A stretch of DNA of 9,728 nucleotides from Butyricicoccus sp. (GTDB lineage: Bacteria > Bacillota > Clostridia > Oscillospirales > Butyricicoccaceae), in NCBI GenBank assembly GCA_031293105.1, contig JAUMSA010000142.1, positions 1 to 9,728 of the forward strand, given 5' to 3'. Shown here piece by piece: positions 1-7,169 of the stretch. Numbering within the stretch: the stretch's first letter is position 1; every line of letters starts with the position of its first letter. The translations under genes and the position numbers were made by a program. The notes under the pieces are model-generated. The model searched no databases and was not told the origin of the DNA. It worked only from the letters and a program-made list of their open reading frames with translations.

Positions 1-35
1 CGTGCGGCGTATTTATTTATATTTTGCATAAACAG

Positions 36-69
36 AAAATCCCCTCCATCGCATGATGGAGGGGATTTT
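36..69 (-). terminator. Strong hairpin terminator closing the leftward NRPS/partner-switch operon
   Basis: The arms at 36-50 and 55-69 form a perfect 15-bp stem with a 4-base loop (GCAT). Read on the minus strand, the GC-rich part of the stem runs into ATTTTCTGTTT, a T-rich tract. It begins 8 bp beyond the stop codon of the kinase gene, where an intrinsic terminator is expected. The outer A-T pairs also give a T run on the plus strand, so it may work in both directions on transcripts arriving from outside the window. Confidence 0.85.
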
Positions 70-76
70 TCAGTGG

Positions 77-487
77 TCATACAAGTTTTTGAATAGTCAA
101 AATGTTTTTGCCATCTTTGTATTCATAGGTGACATCGTCCATGAGGCGCTTTACCATGAAAATACCCAAACCGCCGATATCGCGCTCATCCGCAGAAAGT
201 GTAGTATCCGGGTCTGCGTTTTTCAGTGGATCGTACGGTTTGCCGGAATCCAGGAACTCAATCGTGATCTTTGGCGGTGTGCTATGGGTGATCTGGCAAC
301 GAATCGTGGCATCGCCTACATCGGGCCGATAGGCATAATGCGCGATATTCACGAAAATTTCTTCCACCGCAATAGCAATTTGATTGCAGATCTTGGAGGC
401 GCAATGCATCTCATCCAATTCAGATTGGACGAACTGCAACACGGTATCAAGTTCTTCGGTCAGTGCGGGTACAGTAATGGTTTTCAT
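77..487 (-). CDS. RsbW/SpoIIAB-like anti-sigma factor serine kinase (HATPase_c_2)
   Basis: A 136-residue GHKL-type ATPase of the anti-sigma kinase family. In partner switching such proteins bind and silence a sigma factor, and phosphorylate the STAS antagonist. Visible motifs are the N-box with E43-x3-N47 (EEIFVNIAHYAY), the G1 box DSGKPYDP at 80-87, and the G2 box GGLGIFMVKRL at 105-115 followed by a final beta strand. The length is typical of the family. The start is set by AAGGAGG seven bases before the ATG. The ATG overlaps the phosphatase stop codon (ATGA, 484-487), so the two are translationally coupled. The candidate partners, STAS protein and PP2C phosphatase, are in the same operon, but no sigma factor gene is in the window. 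The E/N pair needed for kinase activity is present, so kinase function is plausible; the client cannot be read from the sequence. Confidence 0.9.
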   Translation of the reverse strand: MKTITVPALTEELDTVLQFVQSELDEMHCASKICNQIAIAVEEIFVNIAHYAYRPDVGDATIRCQITHSTPPKITIEFLDSGKPYDPLKNADPDTTLSADERDIGGLGIFMVKRLMDDVTYEYKDGKNILTIQKLV

Positions 488-1956
488 AGTTGCTCCTCCT
501 TGGGCTCCTGCATATATTCACGGAATTGCAGGTCAAGCATTGTGATGTCGTCTGCCTGCGGCGCGCCTGCAACGAAAAGATCGACCTTTGACTTGACAAA
601 GGGCAATAACTGATCGGGGGCAAGGCCTTTTGCCTCGGTGGCATTGAGCGCATCTTCCAACCGCTTGTCGCCATATAGCTCAAGTGCGGCATTGGTTGCT
701 TCGGTCACACCATCGGTATACATAAACAAACTATCGCCCGGGGACAGGGTGACTTGGAACTCCTTGTAACGCATCCCCTCCATGCCGGCCAATACAAAGC
801 CAGGGCGCAGTTTGAGCCATTCGAAACGGCCGTCATTCTGCTGAATCAGCGGGGGGTTATGACCGGCATTGGCATAAGTCAGAACACCGGTACACAGGTC
901 CAGAATGCCCATGTAGGCCGTTACAAACAGGCCTTCACCGTTGTTTTCGCAAAGTTGTTCATTGGCCTTGGTGAAGATCTCAGCCGGGGACAGGCTGGAT
1001 TGTGCCTGGTTGCGGATAATGGTCTTGGCAATGACCATGAACAGCGCAGCCGGGACGCCTTTGCCGGATACGTCGGCAATGACGATCGCCAAATGGGTTT
1101 TGTCGATCATAAAGAAATCGTAGAAGTCGCCGCCGACCTCCTTGGCAGGGTCCATGGTGGCGTATACATCAAATTCGTTGCGTTCCGGGAAGGCGGGAAA
1201 GATGTTCGGCAGCATATCGCGTTGGATGTTGCTGGCGACGTTGAGTTCGGCTTCGGTCTTGAGGGCACGAGAGGACCAGAGCGCGGTCGAGAAGATCTCG
1301 TAATACAGGATAACGAATACCGAACAGATAATCAGATAGAACAGAATGAAGTAAAAGCGCATGTCCGGCACACCGGGCAGAATGCCGAGGGTGTTGGTCA
1401 GACGGTTGACAATGGCAAACGCCACATAGCAGTACACCGGAATGGGCACATAGTTTTTGAGCTGCTGCCCCAATACTTCGATAACCTGTTGCAGGGTATT
1501 GCGTACCAAGCGCAAATAGGCGAAATATAAGATCGCAAACCAAAAGACCTTAATGCACAAGAAAATGCCAATTGTTCGTACATTATAGGGATTGGCGGTG
1601 TTATCGATCAGGCTCAGTGTTGTGCCGCAGAAGAAGAAGGTGGTCACATTGGCGATCAATGCGCTCATAATGGATGTGAACACCCGGGCCGCCCGTTGGT
1701 CGGTGTAGAGCACCAGGGCGGCGACAGGGGCGAGAATTAACGAGCCTAAAAAGTTGATATTATCGTCGGTAATGTTGATGGAATAGCTGGTGATACAAAT
1801 GAGCAGATGCAAAATGGCAAATCCGACCCAGCCAAAGAAAGTTTGGGATTTTCCCTTGCGACGGGTCAGTGTGCTGTTGGTGAGAAACGCCGCCACCCAG
1901 AAGGAAAGGTTGTTCGCCAGCGACCATAAAAAGGTGACAGAAAAATCAACTTGCAT
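484..1956 (-). CDS. Membrane-anchored SpoIIE/RsbU-type PP2C serine phosphatase
   Basis: A 490-residue protein with an N-terminal membrane domain and a C-terminal PP2C phosphatase. About seven hydrophobic segments lie near residues 8-26, 40-60, 69-85, 92-114, 128-150, 170-187 and 201-222. A linker helix (about 225-250, ending IQRDMLP) precedes the catalytic domain (about 255-480). Metal-binding motifs are EVGGDFYD (273-280), ADVSGKG (294-300), YTDG (413-416) and QADD (467-470), so the acidic centre looks complete. Family role: it dephosphorylates a phospho-STAS antagonist, freeing the sigma factor from its kinase. The membrane domain is not one I recognise and presumably senses a signal at or in the membrane. 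AAAGGAGG eight bases upstream fixes the start. It follows the NRPS stop by 30 bp and overlaps the kinase gene by 4 bp, so all three are surely one transcript. Confidence 0.92.
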   Translation of the reverse strand: MQVDFSVTFLWSLANNLSFWVAAFLTNSTLTRRKGKSQTFFGWVGFAILHLLICITSYSINITDDNINFLGSLILAPVAALVLYTDQRAARVFTSIMSALIANVTTFFFCGTTLSLIDNTANPYNVRTIGIFLCIKVFWFAILYFAYLRLVRNTLQQVIEVLGQQLKNYVPIPVYCYVAFAIVNRLTNTLGILPGVPDMRFYFILFYLIICSVFVILYYEIFSTALWSSRALKTEAELNVASNIQRDMLPNIFPAFPERNEFDVYATMDPAKEVGGDFYDFFMIDKTHLAIVIADVSGKGVPAALFMVIAKTIIRNQAQSSLSPAEIFTKANEQLCENNGEGLFVTAYMGILDLCTGVLTYANAGHNPPLIQQNDGRFEWLKLRPGFVLAGMEGMRYKEFQVTLSPGDSLFMYTDGVTEATNAALELYGDKRLEDALNATEAKGLAPDQLLPFVKSKVDLFVAGAPQADDITMLDLQFREYMQEPKEEQL

Positions 1957-1986
1957 CGAGAATTCCTCCTTTCATGGGATGTTTTT

Positions 1987-4900
1987 TTACTGGAACGCGC
2001 CCAGGGTATCCAAACCGGTCAGGTAGGCGGACAGATATTCGTCCGTAATTTCGGGCCAGATAAAGCCTTCCTGCTCGAGTGCACGGATGGAAAAGCTGCT
2101 TTCACAGGGGGCTTCCACCATGTGACGGCCGCCGGTGACACGGGTCAGGAAGCCGTCCAGGGCATCGCTGAACGAGGGGTCCTCAGCAGCATGCAGCATG
2201 AATTCGTCAAATGCTGTGTCGTCAATGACTTCCACCGGATATCCCAGGGCCGTCAGGCCATCGAGCAGTTTGGTCACCGGCAAATCGTTGCTGTCAAAGA
2301 TATGGAATACTGTATATTCGGTCGGGCTGCCAGCCATCCGGCAGATGGCACGCGCCACCGCATCCACAGGGGAGAAATTGGTCCAGCTATGCGCCATCGA
2401 CTGCGGACACCGGCCGGTGCGTACCAGCGATTGCAGCAGCTTGGTAAAGCCGTTGGTGGCGCGGTTCATCTGGAACTCACCATCGGTAATGCGGCCCTGC
2501 AAATTGCCGACGCGCATGATCTTGGCGCGCAGACCGTTGGCCGTTTCCAAAAGAATGAGTTTTTCGGCAGAGAATTTGCTTTCCAGATAGGCGTTGGACA
2601 AATCCTGATGCACCCACAGCCGCTGTTCGCTGAGCGATACACCGATATCGGCCATGTCGCGGTCGATAAAGCCGCCCACGCTAAGCGTTGAAACATGAAC
2701 CAATGCCGCATCCTGCTTTTTGCAGAATTCGATCACATGGCGGACGCCTTCCACATTGGTTTCGCGGATGCGGTTGTCCACGCCAAAGTGGCTGACGTCG
2801 GCCGCACAGTGGATGACCGTGTCGATCTTGACACCTTCAGGAAGCGAAACAATATCGTCCCGCATCAGGTTACCGTCCACCGCAAACAGGCGCTGGCCGA
2901 ACGATTCGGCAAAATTGTTCTCAAAATAGTAGAACAGCGAACCCTTTAGGCGTTTTTCCGGGGTCAGATTGTTTTTGGGACGCACCATGCAGTAGATTTT
3001 GTTATAGGTGGTCGTGAGAAGTTCATACAGCACATGGATGCCCAGGAAACCGGTAGCACCCGTGACAAGCACAGTGCCCAAGTTGTGCTGGCCCTTGTGG
3101 TAATTGCGGTTATGGCAAAGCGCATCGTGCAAAATTGCAGCCTCCTGCGGGGTGCACAGCTGGTTTTCGCTGTCCGCTGCCGGTGTGGATACCTCAACGA
3201 TGTCGCCCGACTCCCCAGCGCACTGGATGAGTTCGCGGACGGTCGGATGGTCGAATACCTGGCCGTATTCCAGCTCAAAGCCTTCATGCTTGGCCAGCAG
3301 GATGATATGGGCTGCCATCAGCGAAGTGCCGCCCAAGTCAAAGAAGCTGTCGGTAATGCCGACCTCGTCGGGCGACATTTTGAGCACCTGGGCAAAAATC
3401 TGGCACATCGCACGCTCGCGCGCGTTGCGCGGCGGGATATAGGTGCGTTCGACATGGATTTCATGTGCGGCCAGCGCACGCTTGTCGATCTTGCCATTCG
3501 AGGTGTGCGGCAGATCGGCCAGGAAAACGAATAGGTCGGGCACCATATACCGGGTCAGGAAACCAGCGGCATATTGTTTCAGTTCTTCGGGCTCATACGG
3601 CTCGGCGGACGAATAGAAGCAGCACAGATGCTCGCGTCCGTCGATTGCGCGCACCAGAACGGCACACTGGCGAATGCCGGGGAAGGATTCCATGCAGTGC
3701 TCGACTTCGGTCAGCTCGATGCGCAGGCCGCGCAGCTTGACCTGTTCGTCGTTGCGGCCGCAGTAGACCAGACTGCCGTCCGGCATGGCATAACCGTAGT
3801 CGCCGGTCAGATAGACGCGGTCATGAATCGGGCCGTCGTGCAGCTCAATGAAGCGTTCTGCGGTTAAATCCGGGCGGCCCAGGTAGCCGCGGGCGACGCC
3901 GTAACCAGCTACCGCAATCTCACCGGTTGCGCCGGGCGGCACAAGCCGATGGTTCGCATCGAGCAGGAAAACCCGGGCGCCGGCAATCGTGGAACCAATG
4001 GTAATGCGGTCGGTGATGCGGCCAATGGTGCCGCCGATGGTAATTTCGGTCGGGCCATAGCCGTTGTACAGCCGGGCCGGGGTGGCTTTGCGCAGCGCAT
4101 CGAGCAGCGGCTGGGTGAATGCTTCCCCGGCAGCCAGCACGATGTCCACCCCGCGCATGGCTTCGTGGAAGGAAGGCTCCTCCAGATAGGCCAGCAGGCG
4201 GGACGGCGTGCAGTGCAGGATGTTCGCGCCGTTTTCGGTGATGTAACGGGCCAGTGCATCCGGGTTGTTCATGCCGTCCTCGTCGGCAAAGACAACGGGT
4301 ACGCCGTTGAGCAGGGTGGAGAACAGCTCAAACATCGAGATATCAAAGCAGATCGAGCCAACGGCGACAATGCCCTTGCCATTGGCACAGATATCGCGGT
4401 TAAAATCATTGTTATCCGGCTGCATGAAGTTGACGATGCCGCGGTGTTCGATCATAACGCCCTTGGGGCGGCCGGTCGTGCCCGAGGTGTAGATGATATA
4501 GCACAGCCAGTCCTGCTTGACAGCGGGCAGCGGCAGATCGGGCTGCTGGGGCTGCTCAAGCAGCGGGGCCGGGTCGATGACCGGGCAGTCCAGGTTGGGC
4601 AGGTCGGCGGCCGTAATCAGCATACTGGCCTTGCTGTCCGAGAGGATAAAGCGGATGCGCTCTTCCGGATAGGAACAGTCAATCGGCACATAGGCCGCGC
4701 CAGCCTTGAGAACACCCAGAAGGATCACCGGCAAAGCGGTGGTACGCGGCAGCAGGAAGGCGACATAGGATTGCGGCTGCACACCGGCTGCAATCAGGTT
4801 GCGGGCTACCCGGTCGGATGCCTCGTCGAGTTCGCGGAATGTGTAGCTCGGGCCCTTGCCGGACAGCGCACGCTTGTCAGGATGCAGCGCTACCTGGCGG

Positions 4901-6249
4901 CGGAACATGGTGATGATGGTGTCCTCGGGGTCAATTGGCAGCACCGGCCCGGAAAGCAGGGTCGCCTGGTTGCGCTTGTCCACCTCGGTGAGCAGTTCGA
5001 GCGAACCGCTGGGTTCGGTGGGGGATTCCAGTCCCTGATCGAGAATCCGGCCCAGCATGCGCAGAATCTGCTCCACTTCGTAGGGGGTATAGTAACCCTT
5101 GCGGTAATCGGCCTGGATATGATAATTGCCGTTGCCGTCCCAGTCCAAAATGTGCAGGGTCAAAAGGTTGGTCATGGCACCGCCCAGATGGGCTGCATGA
5201 CGCAACGAAAGGCCGTGCTGCGGCAGCGGGAAGCTCTGATACGACAGGGTAAAGTAGGAGAGCGCACCGGCCATGCCCTGGCGGGACATATCGTCCATAA
5301 TATCGGACAGGCCGTACCGCTTGTGGACAGCTGCCTGACGGCTCTGCGTTTGTACAGCGCGGCACAGGTCGGCAAAGCTGGCTGCGGGGTCTACATGCAG
5401 CCGCACCGGAATGGCCAGCGTATACATACCAGCCGCCTCGCGGTCGGCCGCGTCATCGCGGTTCAGACGCGGAATCAGGATGATTACATCCTCGGTATGC
5501 AGCACGCGGGATAAGTAAAGCGCATACGCAGCAAAAAAGACACAGTACGGTGTCACCTCAATCTGCTTGGCAAAGTCGCGCAGACGGGCCGAACACTCGG
5601 CGCCCATCTCCCGCGACGACCAAACCATCGTCTGGTCCATATGGTCGGGCATCGGATGGGGCAGGCGACCGGGTTCGAATTCCCGCAGATATTCCTGCCA
5701 AAAGTCGCGGTCGGCCGACCAGTCGGGGGCAGGGCTGGCCGCCTGTTCGGCCGCACGGGACAGGAAGGAGACAAACGGGGCCGGCTCTTCGCCCGCACAC
5801 AGTGCCAGAAAGCGGCCATAAACAGCGGCCATGGCATAGCTGTCTGCAACCAGGTGATGCACACGCAGCAAAACCGCGGTTTTGTCCGGAAGCGTGTAGA
5901 TGACCGCGTTGAACAGGGAACTGTCGTACAGGTCAAAGCAGAAGCGCGACTGCGTATTGAATACATCGGCCAGTTCGTCTTCGCCGGACAGGGGGATAAC
6001 GCGGCATGCAAACGGGGTATAACCGGCATCATATTGTACCGGCTCATCCTTGGTGCGGGTGACACGGATGCGCAGCGTCTCGGTCGTTTCCACTAGGCGG
6101 TTAAGCGCCTGATTGAGTTGGGCTGGCGGGATGGCAGTATCAAATGTGAGCAGCACCGATTCGGTATAAAGCGCCTTATCGGGACAGCTTTCATTTGCCA
6201 GCCAGATTTGATACTGGGGACGTGTTAGGGGGATATACTTGGTGTCCAT
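1987..6249 (-). CDS. Single-module non-ribosomal peptide synthetase, C-A-T-R, with reductive release
   Basis: A 1420-residue NRPS. The condensation domain (about 1-430) has an LTRPQYQIWL opening motif and HHLVADS at 131-137; the catalytic second His (H132) and D136 are kept, but the usual final Gly is Ser. The adenylation domain (about 445-925) shows YIIYTSGTTGRPKGV (584-598), FDIS (635-638), NGYGPTE (729-735), YLTGD (813-817), GRNDEQVKLRGLRIEL (831-846) and NGKIDKRAL with catalytic K920. The carrier domain has DLGGTSL with phosphopantetheine site S976. The terminal thioester reductase (about 1058-1420) is an extended SDR with TGATGFLG (1063-1070), S1187/T1188 and Y1221-x3-K1225. D636 matches the Asp that binds the alpha-amino group, so an alpha-amino acid substrate is likely. 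A hand-aligned ten-residue specificity code reads D-I-F-H-L-A-G-I-G-K, which I cannot assign. Expected product: an acylated or free amino aldehyde or alcohol. No second module, acyl carrier or PPTase is in the window. Confidence 0.95.
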   Translation of the reverse strand: MDTKYIPLTRPQYQIWLANESCPDKALYTESVLLTFDTAIPPAQLNQALNRLVETTETLRIRVTRTKDEPVQYDAGYTPFACRVIPLSGEDELADVFNTQSRFCFDLYDSSLFNAVIYTLPDKTAVLLRVHHLVADSYAMAAVYGRFLALCAGEEPAPFVSFLSRAAEQAASPAPDWSADRDFWQEYLREFEPGRLPHPMPDHMDQTMVWSSREMGAECSARLRDFAKQIEVTPYCVFFAAYALYLSRVLHTEDVIILIPRLNRDDAADREAAGMYTLAIPVRLHVDPAASFADLCRAVQTQSRQAAVHKRYGLSDIMDDMSRQGMAGALSYFTLSYQSFPLPQHGLSLRHAAHLGGAMTNLLTLHILDWDGNGNYHIQADYRKGYYTPYEVEQILRMLGRILDQGLESPTEPSGSLELLTEVDKRNQATLLSGPVLPIDPEDTIITMFRRQVALHPDKRALSGKGPSYTFRELDEASDRVARNLIAAGVQPQSYVAFLLPRTTALPVILLGVLKAGAAYVPIDCSYPEERIRFILSDSKASMLITAADLPNLDCPVIDPAPLLEQPQQPDLPLPAVKQDWLCYIIYTSGTTGRPKGVMIEHRGIVNFMQPDNNDFNRDICANGKGIVAVGSICFDISMFELFSTLLNGVPVVFADEDGMNNPDALARYITENGANILHCTPSRLLAYLEEPSFHEAMRGVDIVLAAGEAFTQPLLDALRKATPARLYNGYGPTEITIGGTIGRITDRITIGSTIAGARVFLLDANHRLVPPGATGEIAVAGYGVARGYLGRPDLTAERFIELHDGPIHDRVYLTGDYGYAMPDGSLVYCGRNDEQVKLRGLRIELTEVEHCMESFPGIRQCAVLVRAIDGREHLCCFYSSAEPYEPEELKQYAAGFLTRYMVPDLFVFLADLPHTSNGKIDKRALAAHEIHVERTYIPPRNARERAMCQIFAQVLKMSPDEVGITDSFFDLGGTSLMAAHIILLAKHEGFELEYGQVFDHPTVRELIQCAGESGDIVEVSTPAADSENQLCTPQEAAILHDALCHNRNYHKGQHNLGTVLVTGATGFLGIHVLYELLTTTYNKIYCMVRPKNNLTPEKRLKGSLFYYFENNFAESFGQRLFAVDGNLMRDDIVSLPEGVKIDTVIHCAADVSHFGVDNRIRETNVEGVRHVIEFCKKQDAALVHVSTLSVGGFIDRDMADIGVSLSEQRLWVHQDLSNAYLESKFSAEKLILLETANGLRAKIMRVGNLQGRITDGEFQMNRATNGFTKLLQSLVRTGRCPQSMAHSWTNFSPVDAVARAICRMAGSPTEYTVFHIFDSNDLPVTKLLDGLTALGYPVEVIDDTAFDEFMLHAAEDPSFSDALDGFLTRVTGGRHMVEAPCESSFSIRALEQEGFIWPEITDEYLSAYLTGLDTLGAFQ

Positions 6250-6261
6250 GAATGCTCATTT

Positions 6262-6265
6262 CTCC
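6262..6265 (-). promoter_or_regulatory. Ribosome binding site of the NRPS gene, with unusually long spacing
   Basis: GGAG lies 12 bases before the NRPS ATG (6249-6247), longer than the 7-8 bases seen at most genes here. An out-of-frame ATG at 6259-6257, between this site and the true start, would open a 22-codon reading frame overlapping the NRPS start. The NRPS frame itself is closed upstream by a TGA between the two ATGs. This supports 6249 as the start and suggests modest initiation. Confidence 0.5.
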
Positions 6266-6293
6266 AATCTAGGGATAAATTTTGAATATAGGA

Positions 6294-6320
6294 ACGGCTG
6301 CCCGAAATACAGACAGCCGT
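6294..6320 (-). other. Hairpin in the STAS-NRPS intergenic gap
   Basis: In the 97-bp gap between the STAS stop and the NRPS start, ACGGCTG and CAGCCGT (6314-6320 and 6294-6300) form a perfect 7-bp stem around a 13-base loop. A second, weaker stem with two G-U pairs lies just upstream in the transcript (6340-6346 with 6328-6334, loop 5). After the first hairpin the minus strand reads TCCTATATTC, not a clean T run, so it is not a standard terminator. It could be an RNA stability or attenuation element that sets NRPS level relative to STAS. The function is a guess. Confidence 0.4.
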
Positions 6321-6346
6321 CAGCAAACCACCCGATTTGCGGGCAG

Positions 6347-6652
6347 TCACGCAGTTTCGATTGTCAGGATATCAGAAAAACCGGTCATATCAAAAACTTC
6401 CATAATCTCCTCGGACACATGACGCAGCACCATGGTCTGTCCGCCAGCGGCGACAGCCTTCTGGCCGGTCAGCAAAGAACGCAGCCCGGCACTGCTGACA
6501 TAGGCAAGTTCGGAAAAATCCAAAATAATATTTTTGCCGGTTTTAATTTCCTCAAGCAGGGACTGCTGAAAATCCGGCGCAGTGGTCGTATCCAGACGGC
6601 CGTTCAAATTTAAAACAATCTGTTCGTTTTCCATGGCTTTTCTGATGTTCAT
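6347..6652 (-). CDS. RsbV/SpoIIAA-like STAS anti-sigma factor antagonist
   Basis: A 101-residue single STAS domain. It has the N-terminal strand pair ending LNLNGRLDTTTAP, the strand NIILDFSEL, and the phosphorylation loop YVSSAGLRSLL. S54, just before AGL, matches the serine phosphorylated by RsbW-type kinases in related proteins with a DSAGL loop. Expected role: the unphosphorylated form binds the kinase and makes it release its client; the PP2C phosphatase regenerates that form. The kinase and phosphatase genes lie downstream, beyond the NRPS. An ATG eight codons earlier (6676) is in frame but has no upstream Shine-Dalgarno; AAAGGAG at 6665-6671 lies inside that extension and serves the ATG at 6652, so I take 6652. 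The gene starts 52 bp after the LytTR stop and probably shares its transcript. Confidence 0.88.
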   Translation of the reverse strand: MNIRKAMENEQIVLNLNGRLDTTTAPDFQQSLLEEIKTGKNIILDFSELAYVSSAGLRSLLTGQKAVAAGGQTMVLRHVSEEIMEVFDMTGFSDILTIETA

Positions 6653-6664
6653 AGTTGTAATGCT

Positions 6665-6671
6665 CTCCTTT
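6665..6671 (-). promoter_or_regulatory. Ribosome binding site deciding the STAS start
   Basis: AAAGGAG is followed by 12 bases and the ATG at 6652. The spacing is longer than ideal, but no Shine-Dalgarno precedes the alternative in-frame ATG at 6676, whose first codons would themselves contain this site. It therefore favours the shorter 101-residue protein. Confidence 0.6.
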
Positions 6672-6704
6672 ATCATGGTTATCAGAGTTGGAATCCGCCC
6701 TCAG

Positions 6705-7133
6705 CTACCGTGTATAGGCCGACAAAGCCTGCTGAATGGCAAGATAATTTTGTTTACTAACGGGAATGGTGCTCCCGTTTTCCAGCGTAATCTGGTAACG
6801 GCAAAGGCTGGTCACATAATGCAGGTTCACCAAATAACTCCGGTGGCAGCGCAAAAAGGCGCGGCCGGTCAACTGCTTTTTCAAGGCGGAAAGCGAGGAG
6901 CGCCCGCAGAAGGTCTGCCCGTCTACGGTATGAATATGCAGCTCGTGATCGAAAATTTCGGCAAACAAAATCTTGTCGGCCGGAAGCTGTTGAGTTTCGC
7001 CGTGACAGCGCAGTGTGACAAAATCCAAACCCGAATCGGGTCCAGAGGAGCCATCTGACCGTGCAAACCGGTCGGTATCGGCCGATTTACAGCAAGGGGG
7101 ATGCGTGCAATGGAGCATGCCCGGAAGATCCAT
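6705..7133 (-). CDS. Stand-alone LytTR DNA-binding regulator
   Basis: A 142-residue protein with a C-terminal LytTR domain (about 37-142) and no receiver domain. The family core is plain: ILFAEIFDHELHIHT, then FLRCHRSYLVNLHYV and ENGSTIPVSKQNY. LytTR domains bind short direct repeats in promoters through a beta-rich fold. The first 35 residues are not a receiver; they start MDLPGMLHCTHPPCCK and are otherwise polar and Gly/Ser-rich, so probably flexible. A site AAAGGAGG (7142-7149), eight bases before the ATG, sets the start; a frame extending to 7193 has no better site. It follows the SARP-like regulator by 84 bp and precedes the STAS gene by 52 bp, so it likely heads the NRPS/partner-switch transcript. 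Lacking a receiver, it may be controlled by its abundance, a ligand or the unusual N-terminus. Confidence 0.85.
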   Translation of the reverse strand: MDLPGMLHCTHPPCCKSADTDRFARSDGSSGPDSGLDFVTLRCHGETQQLPADKILFAEIFDHELHIHTVDGQTFCGRSSLSALKKQLTGRAFLRCHRSYLVNLHYVTSLCRYQITLENGSTIPVSKQNYLAIQQALSAYTR

Positions 7134-7141
7134 GTGCAGTA

Positions 7142-7149
7142 CCTCCTTT
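7142..7149 (-). promoter_or_regulatory. Ribosome binding site deciding the LytTR gene start
   Basis: AAAGGAGG, a near-perfect Shine-Dalgarno, sits eight bases before the ATG at 7133. It rules out the longer in-frame start at 7193, which would place this site inside the coding region. Confidence 0.75.
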
Positions 7150-7169
7150 GTCATTACATAGATAAAATC

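Noticed and set aside
754..1530. A 258-codon plus-strand frame opposite the phosphatase
   Set aside because: It is antisense to the PP2C and membrane domains, shows no recognisable motif, and mirrors conserved coding sequence.
1957..1986. Separate promoter for the phosphatase gene
   Set aside because: The 30-bp gap after the NRPS stop is mostly the ribosome binding site and holds no -10/-35 pair.
1951..2691. A 246-codon plus-strand frame opposite the reductase domain
   Set aside because: It is antisense to the SDR-type reductase and has no motif or proper ribosome binding site; its only merit is length.
3949..5514. A 521-codon open frame on the plus strand opposite the NRPS
   Set aside because: It lies wholly antisense to the adenylation and condensation domains, whose motifs are unmistakable. 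Its translation is Gly/Gln/Arg-rich with no domain, as expected for the shadow of a GC-rich gene.
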